64,000 nucleotides of DNA from JAWWPG01 sp038327385 (GTDB lineage Bacteria; Actinomycetota; Actinomycetes; Propionibacteriales; Nocardioidaceae), in NCBI GenBank assembly GCA_038327385.1, contig JBBQKY010000001.1, positions 1-64,000 of the forward strand. The letters are read 5' to 3'. The notes beneath the pieces are model-generated. The model made no database searches, had not been told where the DNA came from, and saw only the letters and a program-made list of their open reading frames with translations. Shown here piece after piece: positions 23,559-32,607 of the stretch. The position numbers and the translations under genes are program-made. Within the stretch, counting starts at the first letter, position 1; each line of letters starts with the position of its first letter.

Positions 23559-24320
23559 GTGTTCTACTGGATGCTCAAGTGGGTGCTGGTCGGCCCCCTG
23601 CTGAAGGTGCTGTTCCGGACCGACACGGAGGGCACCGAGAACGTGCCCGAGTCGGGAGCAGCCATCATCGCCAGCAACCACCTGTCCTACTCGGACTGGC
23701 TGTTCATGCCGCTGGCGATACCGCGCCGCGTCACCTTCGTCGCGAAGGCTGAGTACTTCACGACCCCGGGGCTGAAGGGCTGGCTGCAGAAGACATTCTT
23801 CTCCGGTGCGGGACAGGTGCCCATCGACCGCTCCAGCGGCACGGCCGCCGCCGGGGCCATCACCATCGGCCTCAAGATCCTGCGATCCGGCGGCCTCTTC
23901 GGCATCTACCCCGAAGGCACCCGCTCCCACGACGGCCGCCTCTACCGGGGCAAGACCGGAGTGGCCCGGATGGCACTGGAGGCGAAGGTGCCGGTGATCC
24001 CGGTGGCGGTGATCGGCACGAACGTGGTGGCCCCACCGGGCAAGGTGTTCGGCAAGTTCGCCCGTCCGGTCGTGCGTTTCGGCAAGCCGCTCGACTTCTC
24101 CCGCTACCAGGGCATGGAGGAGGACAGGTTCGTGCTGCGCTCGATCACCGACGAGATCATGTACGAGATCATGAACCTGTCCGGGCAGGAGTACGTCGAC
24201 ATCTACGCCAGCCGCGCCAAGGAGGACGCGCATGCCGAGGCCAAGGCGGCGGCCGCGGCCGCGAAAGCGCGAGCCAAGGCAGCGGCAGGCCCCCCGGCTG
24301 AGGCCAAGAAGAGCGCCTGA
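23559..24320 (+). CDS. plsC: 1-acyl-sn-glycerol-3-phosphate acyltransferase
   Basis: This 253-residue PlsC-family acyltransferase puts the second acyl chain on lysophosphatidate. Catalytic HX4D is NHLSYSDW (about 41-48); the substrate motif is GIYPEGTRSHDGRLYRGKTG, and PVIPVAVIGTNVV is the conserved third block. The C-terminal 45 residues are a repetitive Ala/Lys/Glu helix (AEAKAAAAAAKARAKAAAG), likely a surface helix with no catalytic part. GTG 23559 follows AAGGAGG by 5 bases. Corresponds to Rv2182c. Confidence 0.93.
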   Translation: MFYWMLKWVLVGPLLKVLFRTDTEGTENVPESGAAIIASNHLSYSDWLFMPLAIPRRVTFVAKAEYFTTPGLKGWLQKTFFSGAGQVPIDRSSGTAAAGAITIGLKILRSGGLFGIYPEGTRSHDGRLYRGKTGVARMALEAKVPVIPVAVIGTNVVAPPGKVFGKFARPVVRFGKPLDFSRYQGMEEDRFVLRSITDEIMYEIMNLSGQEYVDIYASRAKEDAHAEAKAAAAAAKARAKAAAGPPAEAKKSA

Positions 24321-24373
24321 CCCATCTCTGCACCCCTGATCAATCGATCCCGAAGTCATCGAGGAGTTTCACC

Positions 24374-25399
24374 ATGCGTGTAGGAGTCCTGACCGGGGGT
24401 GGCGACTGCCCAGGTCTGAATGCCGTCATCCGGGCGGTCGTCCGCAAGGGCGTCACAGAGTACGGCTTCGAGTTCGTGGGCTTTCGCGACGGGTGGCGCG
24501 GCCCGCTCGAGAACCTCACCTCCGAGCTCGGGATCCGCCAGGTCCGTGGCATCCTGCCCCGCGGCGGCACGATCCTGGGTTCGTCACGCACGAACCCCTT
24601 CTCGATCGAGGACGGCGTCGAGAGGATCACCGAGAACCTCGCGGCCAACGGCGTCGAGGCGCTGGTGGCGATCGGCGGCGAGGACACCCTCGGGGTGGCG
24701 ACGAAGCTGGCGGACCTCGGCGTCCAAGTGGTCGGCGTACCGAAGACCATCGACAACGACCTCAGCGCCACGGACTTCACCTTCGGCTTCGACACAGCCG
24801 TCAACATCGCCATGGAGGCGATCGACCGGCTGCACACGACCGCCGAGTCCCACCACCGGGTGCTGGTCGTCGAGGTCATGGGCAGACACGCCGGCTGGAT
24901 CGCGCTGCACTCGGGCCTCGCCGGCGGGGCCAACATCATCTTGATTCCCGAGCAGCCTTTCGACATCGACCGGGTCTGCGCCCTCGTCGAGCGGCGTTTC
25001 GAGCTGCAGTACGCGCCGATCATCGTCGTGGCGGAGGGTGCTATCCCGGTCGAAGGCACGATGGAGACCATCGCAGGTTCTCTCGACGAGTTCGGGCACG
25101 CCCGGCTCGGCGGCATCGGTGACCGCCTTGCCCAGGCGATCGAGTCGCGCACTGGCAAGGAGGCGAGGACCGTGGTGATCGGGCACGTGCAGCGCGGTGG
25201 CACGCCGACGGCTTTCGACAGGTGGCTCGCCACCCGCTTCGGGCTGCACGCCATCACCGCCGTGCACGACGGCGACTTCGGCAAGATGGTGGCGCTGCGG
25301 GGGACCAACATCGTCCGGGTACCCCTCGTCGATGGCACCGGCACGCTGAAGACCGTGGACCCGTCGCAGTACAACGAGGCTGAGGTTCTGTTCGGTTGA
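24374..25399 (+). CDS. pfp: 6-phosphofructokinase, PPi-dependent type predicted
   Basis: This 341-residue PfkA-superfamily enzyme makes fructose 1,6-bisphosphate. The donor-selecting positions read GGEDT (about 102-106) and VPKTIDND (about 122-129). Asp in the first and Lys in the second are the residues that mark pyrophosphate-dependent enzymes; ATP enzymes have Gly at the first. As I recall, the Amycolatopsis PPi-PFK has the same GGEDTLG. Other conserved blocks: GGGDCPGLNAVIR, VEVMGRHAGWIA and GHVQRGGTPTAFDR. ATG 24374 follows GAGGAG. A PPi enzyme would make the step reversible. Confidence 0.9.
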   Translation: MRVGVLTGGGDCPGLNAVIRAVVRKGVTEYGFEFVGFRDGWRGPLENLTSELGIRQVRGILPRGGTILGSSRTNPFSIEDGVERITENLAANGVEALVAIGGEDTLGVATKLADLGVQVVGVPKTIDNDLSATDFTFGFDTAVNIAMEAIDRLHTTAESHHRVLVVEVMGRHAGWIALHSGLAGGANIILIPEQPFDIDRVCALVERRFELQYAPIIVVAEGAIPVEGTMETIAGSLDEFGHARLGGIGDRLAQAIESRTGKEARTVVIGHVQRGGTPTAFDRWLATRFGLHAITAVHDGDFGKMVALRGTNIVRVPLVDGTGTLKTVDPSQYNEAEVLFG

Positions 25400-25452
25400 G
25401 CTGCGTCGCCTCCGACGGGCGTGCGACGGTCCCGCAGCGGCAGCCGGCCAAC

Positions 25453-25458
25453 TACTCT
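25453..25458 (+). promoter_or_regulatory. Leaderless -10 element TACTCT
   Basis: TACTCT lies exactly 6 bases before GTG 25465, with no ribosome-binding site. A leaderless start leaves no room for the tryptophan-rich leader peptide that controls homologous DAHP synthase genes in some actinobacteria. Confidence 0.6.
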
Positions 25459-25464
25459 TGTCGG

Positions 25465-26805
25465 GTGAGTGTCCCGAGCCTGGAGGAGCTACGCGCGCGC
25501 GGGCCGCGCCAGCAGCCGTCCTGGCCAGCGGCCGACCGGGTGGCCGACGCGGTGCGGCAGCTGCGATCCAAGCCGCCGCTCGTCTTCGCGGGGGAGTGCG
25601 ACGACCTCAAGGCCAGCCTGGCCAAGGTGGCGGCCGGCGAGGCATTCCTGCTGCAAGGCGGTGACTGCGCGGAGACCTTCGACGGGGTGACCGCCGACCA
25701 GGTTCGCGCCAAGCTCCAGGTGCTCCTCCAGATGGCGGTCGTCCTCACGTACGGGGCGTCATTGCCGGTCGTCAAGATCGGCCGGATCGCGGGCCAGTAC
25801 GCCAAGCCTCGCTCCAGTGACACCGAGGTACGCGACGGCGTCGAGCTGCCGGCGTACCGCGGCGACGCCGTGAACGGCTTCGAGTTCACGGCCAGCAGCA
25901 GGAGGCCCGACCCGAGCCGGCTCGTCGAGGTCTACAACGCCTCGGCCGCCACCTTGAACCTCTGCCGGGCTTTCCTGCAAGGTGGTTTCGCCGACCTGCG
26001 GCAGATGCACGCCTGGAACACCGACTTCGTCCGGACCAGTCCGGTAGGCGCGGTCTACGAGAAGATGGCCGGCGACATCGAGCGCGCGCTGAACTTCATG
26101 GAGGCGATCGGGGCGGAGTCTGAGGAGCTGCACCGGGTCGCGTTTCACAGCAGTCACGAAGCGCTCATCCTCGAGTACGAGCATGCCCTCACCAGGATCG
26201 ACTCGCGCACTGACCGCCCGTACGACGTGTCGGGTCACTTCCTGTGGGTCGGGGAGCGGACCCGGCAGCTCGACGGCGCCCACGTGGAGCTAATGTCGGT
26301 CGTGCAGAACCCGATCGGCGTCAAGCTGGGGCCGACAGTCACTCCCGACGAGGCGCTGGCGCTGGCAGCCAAGCTCAACCCGGACAACGAGCCGGGGCGG
26401 CTGACGTTCATCACGCGGATGGGAGCCCGCCGCATCCGCGACACCCTGCCCACGCTCGTCGAGAAGGTGACGGCCGCCGGCGTGGAGGTGGCATGGGTGA
26501 CCGATCCTATGCACGGCAACACGTTCGAGACCTCGACGGGATACAAGACCCGCAACTTCGACGACGTCATCGACGAGGTTCGGGGCTTCTTCGAAGTGCA
26601 CCACGCCCTCGGGACCTGGCCGGGCGGGCTGCACGTGGAGCTGACCGGCGGCGATGTGACGGAATGCGTGGGTGGCGGTGAGGCGCTGAACGAGCACCAC
26701 CTCCGGGACCGCTACGAATCGGTGTGCGACCCGCGGTTGAACCGCACCCAGTCGCTGGAGCTCGCCTTCCTCGTGGCGCAGATGCTCGGTGCCCGGCACC
26801 GTTGA
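25465..26805 (+). CDS. aroG: Class II 3-deoxy-7-phosphoheptulonate synthase
   Basis: The first enzyme of the shikimate pathway condenses phosphoenolpyruvate and erythrose 4-phosphate. The 446-residue plant/actinobacterial type II enzyme shows QGGDCAETF (metal Cys), VKIGRIAGQYAKPRS, WVGERTRQLDGAHVELMSVVQNPIGVK, VAWVTDPMHGNT and HVELTGGDVTECVGG. Type II enzymes are usually feedback-inhibited by aromatic amino acids in combination. Start GTG 25465 is fixed by the TACTCT hexamer. Corresponds to Rv2178c. Confidence 0.96.
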   Translation: MSVPSLEELRARGPRQQPSWPAADRVADAVRQLRSKPPLVFAGECDDLKASLAKVAAGEAFLLQGGDCAETFDGVTADQVRAKLQVLLQMAVVLTYGASLPVVKIGRIAGQYAKPRSSDTEVRDGVELPAYRGDAVNGFEFTASSRRPDPSRLVEVYNASAATLNLCRAFLQGGFADLRQMHAWNTDFVRTSPVGAVYEKMAGDIERALNFMEAIGAESEELHRVAFHSSHEALILEYEHALTRIDSRTDRPYDVSGHFLWVGERTRQLDGAHVELMSVVQNPIGVKLGPTVTPDEALALAAKLNPDNEPGRLTFITRMGARRIRDTLPTLVEKVTAAGVEVAWVTDPMHGNTFETSTGYKTRNFDDVIDEVRGFFEVHHALGTWPGGLHVELTGGDVTECVGGGEALNEHHLRDRYESVCDPRLNRTQSLELAFLVAQMLGARHR

Positions 26806-26847
26806 GGTCTCGAGCATGTTAGGTCGCGTCAGCCGGAGATCTCACCG

Positions 26848-27852
26848 ATGATCGACCTGCGCAGCGACACCGTCACGCGGCCGAGCGCGGCGATGCGGCA
26901 GGCCATGATCTCGGCGGACGTTGGTGACGACGTGTACGGCGAAGACCCGACCGTGGCGGCGCTGGAGGAGCGGGTGGCCGACATGTTCGGCTTCGAGGCG
27001 GCGCTCTTCACCGTGACCGGCTCGCTGGCGAACGTCCTCGCGGTGCGGGCCCTTGTGAGTGTGGGCCAGGAGGTGCTGTGCGAGTCGTCGGCGCACATCG
27101 CGCGGGCCGAGCTGGGCGCGCACGGCGCCGTCAGCGGCGTGACCATGCGTACCTGGACCGATCCTCGGGGGCACGTCGACCTGGCTGCCCTGGCTGACAT
27201 GCGCGCCCCCGACCTCGGCCCCTTCCTTGTTCGTACGGCATGCGTGTCCGTCGAGAACACGCACAACTTCGCGGGTGGCCGCGTGCAGCCGCTCGAGACC
27301 CTCCGCGCCTTGCGGTCCTACGCCGACGAGGTGGGGGTCCGCGTGCACGTCGACGGCGCCCGAGTCTGGAACGCGCAGGTGGCGACGGGTACGCCGCTGC
27401 GTGCGCTCGGCGCCGACGTGGCCGACACCATGACGGTCTCGCTGTCCAAGGGGCTCGGCGCCCCGGTCGGGTCACTGCTGCTGGCTTCGCGCGACCAGGT
27501 CACTGAAGCCCGGGTCTGGCGCAAGAGGCTGGGCGGCGGCTGGCGGCAGGCCGGCGTGCTCGCCGCGGCAGGACTGTATGCGCTCGACCACAACGTCGAC
27601 CGGCTCGCCGAGGACCACGCCAACGCTGCGGTGCTGGCTGCGGCCGCTGGCATCGTCGACGGTGAGGTCGAGACGAACATCGTCGCCATCACCACGCCGG
27701 ACGCTGCCGGACTTGTCCGGCGCTGTGCTGACGACCAGGTGCTGGTGTCGGCGGTTGGGCCCAACGTCGTACGAGCGGTGACCCACCTGGACGTCTCCGC
27801 GGCCGACGCCAGGCGGGCTGCCGAGGTGCTGGCCCGGGCGATCCGGCCGTAA
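26848..27852 (+). CDS. ltaE: Low-specificity L-threonine aldolase
   Basis: This 334-residue fold-type I PLP enzyme splits L-threonine to glycine and acetaldehyde. It begins MIDLRSDTVTRPS, typical for the family, and has DDVYGEDPT, the Asp of HVDGARVWNA that pairs with the PLP ring, and SLSKGLGAPVGS holding the PLP Lys. ATG 26848 is preceded by GGAGA. The gene sits 42 bases after aroG but is not usually linked to it. Confidence 0.93.
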   Translation: MIDLRSDTVTRPSAAMRQAMISADVGDDVYGEDPTVAALEERVADMFGFEAALFTVTGSLANVLAVRALVSVGQEVLCESSAHIARAELGAHGAVSGVTMRTWTDPRGHVDLAALADMRAPDLGPFLVRTACVSVENTHNFAGGRVQPLETLRALRSYADEVGVRVHVDGARVWNAQVATGTPLRALGADVADTMTVSLSKGLGAPVGSLLLASRDQVTEARVWRKRLGGGWRQAGVLAAAGLYALDHNVDRLAEDHANAAVLAAAAGIVDGEVETNIVAITTPDAAGLVRRCADDQVLVSAVGPNVVRAVTHLDVSAADARRAAEVLARAIRP

Positions 27853-27883
27853 CCTCCCGTTGCAGAGCTCGTCGCGGAGCTCG

Positions 27884-28813
27884 TCACAGGGGAAGCTGCG
27901 GGGTCGGGGCAGCCGTCGCCTCGTGCCGCGATGGGTGCCCGCTGTCCGAGGGGCCGTCACGCGGCGACAGCTCAATGACGTACATCGCGGTCAGCACGAA
28001 CCCGCCGCCGACGACCATCCTCGTCGTCAGCGACTCCCCACCGAACAGAACGGCGAAGAAGGCTGCCCAGACGGGTTCCATCGTCATGATCACCGCAGTC
28101 CTGGTCGCTGACAGGTGAGCCTGCGCCCAGGTCTGGGCGAGGATCGCCATCGCGCCCGGGACGATCGCCATGTACACGAGTGCGGTCCAGCCGCCGGGCG
28201 ACTGAGGCGTGCCGATGCCGCTGGGAGCCGTGAACACGAGGCAGAGCGCGCCGATCACCATGAGCTGGACGACCGAGAGGCCGACGGCGTTGTCCGTTCG
28301 GGACCACTGCCCCAGCCCGAGGATGTGTACGGCGTAGAGCATCGCGGCGGCGAAGATGAGGCCGACGCCGAGCGAGACCGACAGGCCGTTGAGAGCCAGG
28401 AAGCCCAGCCCGGTGGCGGACAGCGCCACGGCCAGCCAGACCGTCACGCGGATGTGCTCGCGGAAGAGCCCGGCGGCCAGCAGTGGAGTCGCCACGACGT
28501 ACATCCCCGTGACGAACCCCGAGACACTCGCCGCCGTCTGGGAGAGGCCGATCGTCTGGAGCAGCTGGGCACTGCCGTAGACCAGCCCCAGCACGACGGC
28601 ATGGGAGACGTCGCGGCGCGACAACCGGAAGACGGACCGGTGCGCTGCCGCGAACGCGGCGGTTCCGGCGATGGCGAAGCGCAGGCCGAGGAAGTCCAGC
28701 ACCGAGATCTCGTGCAGGAGGTCCTTGATCATGAAGAACGTGGAGCCCCAGGAGGCTGTGACACCGAGCAGGGCAAAAGTCGCCAGCAGCTCTGTCCTGC
28801 GCACGCTCGTCAC
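27884..28813 (-). CDS. EamA/DMT-superfamily transporter
   Basis: This 309-residue membrane protein has ten hydrophobic helices in two repeats, each beginning with an EamA-like signature (LGVTASWGSTFFMIKDLL and IFAAAMLYAVHILGLG). DMT members mostly export amino acids or small metabolites. The C-terminus is a 25-residue cytosolic tail rich in Pro and His. GTG 28813 is fixed by a TAGGGT hexamer 6 bases upstream. Convergent with ltaE; export of an amino acid is possible but not shown. Confidence 0.9.
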   Translation of the reverse strand: MTSVRRTELLATFALLGVTASWGSTFFMIKDLLHEISVLDFLGLRFAIAGTAAFAAAHRSVFRLSRRDVSHAVVLGLVYGSAQLLQTIGLSQTAASVSGFVTGMYVVATPLLAAGLFREHIRVTVWLAVALSATGLGFLALNGLSVSLGVGLIFAAAMLYAVHILGLGQWSRTDNAVGLSVVQLMVIGALCLVFTAPSGIGTPQSPGGWTALVYMAIVPGAMAILAQTWAQAHLSATRTAVIMTMEPVWAAFFAVLFGGESLTTRMVVGGGFVLTAMYVIELSPRDGPSDSGHPSRHEATAAPTPQLPL

Positions 28814-28819
28814 CGCGCC

Positions 28820-28825
28820 ACCCTA
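28820..28825 (-). promoter_or_regulatory. Leaderless -10 element TAGGGT
   Basis: On the minus strand TAGGGT is followed by 6 bases and GTG 28813 of the DMT transporter. No ribosome-binding site is present. Confidence 0.6.
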
Positions 28826-28924
28826 GTGGGGCGCCCCGGACCACCCGGCCGGCGCCAGAACCGCGCATATGAGCCGTTGTGTTGCTGCCGGGCCCGGCCC
28901 GGCCTTCGGAGCCCGGCTTCGGCG

Positions 28925-30967
28925 TCAGACGACGTAGATCGTCACGGTCGAGCCGTACGGCGCCATGGCGCCGCCGCCGGGGGACTGTGAAACCACGAAG
29001 CCCAGGCCGAAGCTGGGGGTGTTCTTCTGGACGCTGACGTGGAAGCCGGCCTGCTCGAGCGCGGCTTGGGCAGCGGCGACGCCCGAGCTCCCCACGCCCG
29101 GCACCTGGACCAGGTGGGGGCCCCGGCTCACGACCAGCTTGATGTGGTCACCCCGGTGCCCGGTCCCGGAATCGGGCGATTGGGCGATGACCTGCCCGGC
29201 GGCGACGTTGTCGTCGTACTGCTCGGTCTGGGCGGGCACGAACCCGAGTGAGCGCAGCCGAGAGCTGGCCGCGCTGGCGTCCTGGTGGACGAAGCTCGGG
29301 ATCGAGATCGGCCTGGGTCCCTTGCTGACCCGCATGGAGACGGGGGCGCTCCGCTTCAGCGGCGTGCCTGGCAACGGGTCGGCGCTGATGACGGCACCAG
29401 CCGCCACGGTCTCGCTCCACACATGCGTCACGTCCCCGACCGACAGATGGACGCCGGAGACCAAGGCGGCGGCCTCGGACTCGCTGAGGCCCGACAGGCT
29501 GGGGACGTCGTGGCGCTCGGGGCCAGCCGAGATCACGGCGGAGACCGTGCCGCCCTCGAGGACGTGCTGACCGGGCCGCGGGTCTGTCGAGATCAGCAGG
29601 CCGTCCGGAACCTTTTCGGAGTACGACGTCCCAGTGACGTCGAGGATGAGCCCTGCCCTTTCCAGCTTCGCGGCGGCGACCGGCTGGCTCATGCCGGTGA
29701 CGTCCGGCGTGTCCTGGTAGCGGCCGGCCCCGTAGTACCAGCCGGCAAGGGCCGCCGAGGCGGCCAGCACCAGGACGACGACGAAGGCCACCCAGCCACG
29801 GTGCCGGTTGGCTCGTCGGGGAGCAGACCGTGCCCTCGCGCCGTGCAGCAGCGGCCCGGCAGACTGGTCGAGTGGCGGCGGCTGCGTCATGGTCGTCTCG
29901 GGCCGGGCCGAACTCACGCCGACGACCGTCGTTGGCGCCTCGCTGCCGAACGCGTCCTGGTCGAAGACGTCGTCCGGCGAGGGGCCCCCGGGCCCGCTGG
30001 ACCCACCGGACCCGTGACCTGCATAGGCAAGGGAGCCTCGAGCAGTCGACAGGGCTGCCACCGTGGGGGTCAGGTCGTCGGTCAGCTCTGCATCGTCGAG
30101 GACCCCGTGGTCGACCGCGTGGCGGACCCGGCCCAGCTGTTGGAGCATCACGTGGGCGTCCGCGGGCCGCAGGTCCCGCTGGCGCGACGTCGCCCGAGCG
30201 ACGAATGCGTCCAGGTACGGCGCTATGCCCGGCACCCGGCTCGAGGGCGCCGGCACATCCTCGTGCACGTGCTTGTAGGCCACCTGGATCGGGCTGTCGC
30301 CGAGGTGGGGCTTCTCGCCCGTCAGCAGCTCGTACAGCAGCACCCCCAGCGAGTACACGTCGGAGCGGGCGTCCGCGACGCCGTCGGTCACCAGCTCGGG
30401 TGGCAGGTACGAGACAGTGCCCATCAGCACTCCACCGGTGGCGGTGGCGCTCGTCGACGAGCTGATGGCGCGGGCCAGGCCGAAGTCGGCCACCTTGACC
30501 TGTTTCCGGGGCCCGATCAGCACGTTCTCGGGCTTGATGTCGCGGTGGATGATCCCGGACTCGTGCGCTGCGGCCATCGCCCGCAGGATCTCCGCCATGA
30601 CAGCGAGCGCCTGGCCGGGTGGGAGCGGGGCCCGTTCGCGGATCACGTCGCGCAGCGTGCGGCGCCCGTCGACGTACTCCATGGCGAGGAACAGGACGCC
30701 CTCGTCCTCGCCCTGGTCGTAGACCGCGACGACGTTGGGGTGTGTGAGCCGCGCGGCCGCCCGCGCCTCCCTGACGAACCGCTGGGTGAACTCCTCGTCG
30801 TCTGCAAGGGCGTGCGGCATGACCTTGAGCGCGATCCGCCTGTCGAGCCTGAGGTCGGTGGCGACGTAGACGGTCGCCATGCCCCCACGGGCGATCTTCG
30901 CCTCCACGCGGTAGCGCTTGTCGAGCAGGCGCCCGACAAGCGGATCAGCGATGGCGGGCTTCTCCAC
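28925..30967 (-). CDS. pknL: PASTA-domain serine/threonine kinase, PknL-like
   Basis: This 680-residue membrane kinase has a cytosolic kinase domain (about 19-280) with ARGGMATVYVA, ATP-binding K48, HRDIKPEN and DFGLARA motifs, a juxtamembrane linker, one transmembrane helix (around 390-415, GWVAFVVVLVLAASAALAGW) and four extracellular PASTA repeats beginning PDVTGMS, PSLSGLS, PSFVHQD and PGVGSSG. PASTA repeats sense muropeptides or lipid II. GTG 30967 is used instead of a longer frame because TAAACT lies 7 bases upstream. It is divergent from the small winged-helix gene, matching the Rv2176/Rv2175c pair, but mycobacterial PknL lacks PASTA repeats, as I recall. Confidence 0.93.
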   Translation of the reverse strand: MEKPAIADPLVGRLLDKRYRVEAKIARGGMATVYVATDLRLDRRIALKVMPHALADDEEFTQRFVREARAAARLTHPNVVAVYDQGEDEGVLFLAMEYVDGRRTLRDVIRERAPLPPGQALAVMAEILRAMAAAHESGIIHRDIKPENVLIGPRKQVKVADFGLARAISSSTSATATGGVLMGTVSYLPPELVTDGVADARSDVYSLGVLLYELLTGEKPHLGDSPIQVAYKHVHEDVPAPSSRVPGIAPYLDAFVARATSRQRDLRPADAHVMLQQLGRVRHAVDHGVLDDAELTDDLTPTVAALSTARGSLAYAGHGSGGSSGPGGPSPDDVFDQDAFGSEAPTTVVGVSSARPETTMTQPPPLDQSAGPLLHGARARSAPRRANRHRGWVAFVVVLVLAASAALAGWYYGAGRYQDTPDVTGMSQPVAAAKLERAGLILDVTGTSYSEKVPDGLLISTDPRPGQHVLEGGTVSAVISAGPERHDVPSLSGLSESEAAALVSGVHLSVGDVTHVWSETVAAGAVISADPLPGTPLKRSAPVSMRVSKGPRPISIPSFVHQDASAASSRLRSLGFVPAQTEQYDDNVAAGQVIAQSPDSGTGHRGDHIKLVVSRGPHLVQVPGVGSSGVAAAQAALEQAGFHVSVQKNTPSFGLGFVVSQSPGGGAMAPYGSTVTIYVV

Positions 30968-30974
30968 GGTGCCG

Positions 30975-30980
30975 AGTTTA
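30975..30980 (-). promoter_or_regulatory. Leaderless -10 element TAAACT
   Basis: Read on the minus strand, TAAACT is followed by 7 bases and GTG 30967 of pknL, with no ribosome-binding site. This defines the kinase start. Confidence 0.55.
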
Positions 30981-31050
30981 CGTTCGGCCGGCGCGGACCC
31001 CGGGCACCGCGCCGAGCCGCCGTCGGAGCCCACCATGGCAGGGTAGGGCC

Positions 31051-31404
31051 GTGACCGAGCTGCACGAGGACCGGGTGGAGTCCTGGCTGACGATCCCCGC
31101 CACGGCGCAGGCGCTCGGCGCGAGCGCGAGCGAGGTGCGTCAGATGGTGCGCGACCACGAGCTTGCGATGGTACGACGAGACGGCGCGCGTGAGCCCGAG
31201 GTTCCCGCGCTGTTCGTCCTTGACGGGCTCGTCGTGAAAGGACTGCCAGGCACGCTGACCCTGCTTGCCGACCACGGGCTGACGGACCGCGAGGCGATCG
31301 ACTGGCTCTTCACCCCCGAGGAGTCGTTGCCGGGCCGCCCGATCGATGCCCTGCGGGAGAACCGCGGGACCGAGGTCCGTCGGCGGGCACAGGTCGTCAT
31401 CTGA
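31051..31404 (+). CDS. Helix-turn-helix protein related to PknL substrate Rv2175c
   Basis: This 117-residue protein has a MerR-like helix-turn-helix (WLTIPATAQALGASASEVRQMVRDHEL) and a C-terminal part (VPALFVLDGLVVKGLPGTLTLLADHGLTDREAIDWLFTPEESLPGRPIDALR) typical of Rv2175c, a DNA-binding protein whose binding PknL phosphorylation abolishes. Divergent from the kinase by 83 bases, so the kinase-substrate pair is retained. GTG 31051 has a weak CAGGGT hexamer 6 bases upstream. Confidence 0.88.
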   Translation: MTELHEDRVESWLTIPATAQALGASASEVRQMVRDHELAMVRRDGAREPEVPALFVLDGLVVKGLPGTLTLLADHGLTDREAIDWLFTPEESLPGRPIDALRENRGTEVRRRAQVVI

Positions 31405-31456
31405 GCAGGGCCGCGCGGCGCTGCGATCACGAGTTTGTGGAGGCCGGTAAGGGCGC

Positions 31457-31482
31457 GCTCGGCGTCAGTGACGTCACCGAGC
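31457..31482. terminator. Hairpin between convergent genes
   Basis: GCTCGG (31457-31462) and CCGAGC (31477-31482) enclose a further CGTCA/TGACG pairing. It lies in the 95-base gap between the converging Rv2175c-like and polyprenyl synthetase genes. No T-run; called from position and symmetry. Confidence 0.45.
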
Positions 31483-31499
31483 AGGGGGGCCAGCCGGCG

Positions 31500-32600
31500 T
31501 CAGAGCGAGCGTTTCGTCAGCCGGTCGCTCAGCGTGTGCAGCGCCGTGACCGCCTCCGGGTCCTGGATGTGGGCGTGGCGGAGAGAGAACAGTGCAGCCG
31601 ACGTCAGCTCGGTGATGACGGTCTCCACAGCGGCCAGCGCGCCGGTGTCACGCAGGATCTCCTGCACCGCAGCGATGGCTCCCGAGTCGAGCAGCGGGTT
31701 GCCCAGCGACGCGTCGAGGACCCCCCGCTGGCCCGGGTTGGACTTGTCGAACGCCCGGGCCATCAGCAGTGTGCGCTTGCCGGAACGGATGTCGTCGCCG
31801 CTGGGCTTGCCGGTGATGCTCTCGTCGCCGAAGACGCCGAGGATGTCGTCGCGCAGCTGGAACGCCTCGCCGAGGGGAACGCCGTACGACGACAGCGCCG
31901 TGAGCAGCTGCGGGCTCGCCTTGCCGAGAGCGGCGCCGAGCTGCAGAGGCCGCTCGACGGTGTACTTGGCGGACTTGTAGAGGAGTACGCGCATGGCGTC
32001 GGCGCCACTGGTACGACGCTTGGTCTGCGCGAGGACGTCGAGGTACTGCCCCGCCACGACCTCGCTGCGCAGCCTGTCGAAGTAGACCTGGCCACGGCCG
32101 ATCGCCTTAGGCCGGAAGCCGGAGTCGCGCATCAGCTCGTCCGACCAGACGAGAAGCATGTCGCCGAGCAGGATCGCCGCGCTCCTTCCGAACTCGGCGG
32201 CGCCTTCGACGCCCGTCTCGTCGCGCCGCATGCTGGCGAAGGCGCGGTGTGCCGACGGGTTGCCGCGACGGGTTGCCGACGCATCCATCACATCGTCGTG
32301 CGTGAGCGCGCTGGCGTGCATGAGCTCGATAGCCGCAGCCGCATAGAGAAGCGAGGGAGTTTTCGCCGTTGAACCGCCCGCCGCGCGCCAGCCCCAGTAG
32401 GCAAACGCCGGGCGCAGCCGCTTGCCACCTTCGACGGCTCTGTGCGCTGCTTCGATCAGCGGGTCCAGGTCCGGCCCGAGAGGAGCGAGCTTCTGGTGCT
32501 GGCGCGCGAGGAACGACTCCAGGAGCTGCGTGATCCCAGCCTTGAACGCCGGCGGTATGGGGTCGCGCCCCGTCGGCTCCCCCGATGCGGTGTCCGGCAC
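31500..32600 (-). CDS. Trans-isoprenyl (polyprenyl) diphosphate synthase
   Basis: This 366-residue enzyme condenses isopentenyl diphosphate onto allylic diphosphates. Both Asp-rich motifs are present: the first as LTHDDVMDAS (about 112), the second as LRDDILGVFGD (about 240). The 4-5 residues before the first motif (ALIELMHASA) are small to medium, consistent with C15-C25 product, but length cannot be fixed by eye. GTG 32600 is chosen because TAGGCT lies 7 bases upstream. Corresponds in position to idsA2 (Rv2173). Confidence 0.92.
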   Translation of the reverse strand: MPDTASGEPTGRDPIPPAFKAGITQLLESFLARQHQKLAPLGPDLDPLIEAAHRAVEGGKRLRPAFAYWGWRAAGGSTAKTPSLLYAAAAIELMHASALTHDDVMDASATRRGNPSAHRAFASMRRDETGVEGAAEFGRSAAILLGDMLLVWSDELMRDSGFRPKAIGRGQVYFDRLRSEVVAGQYLDVLAQTKRRTSGADAMRVLLYKSAKYTVERPLQLGAALGKASPQLLTALSSYGVPLGEAFQLRDDILGVFGDESITGKPSGDDIRSGKRTLLMARAFDKSNPGQRGVLDASLGNPLLDSGAIAAVQEILRDTGALAAVETVITELTSAALFSLRHAHIQDPEAVTALHTLSDRLTKRSL

Positions 32601-32607
32601 ATCTACG

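Noticed and set aside
31039..31051. CAGGGT as a tenth leaderless element before GTG 31051
   Set aside because: Spacing is 6 but the hexamer does not begin with TA, so it was not counted.
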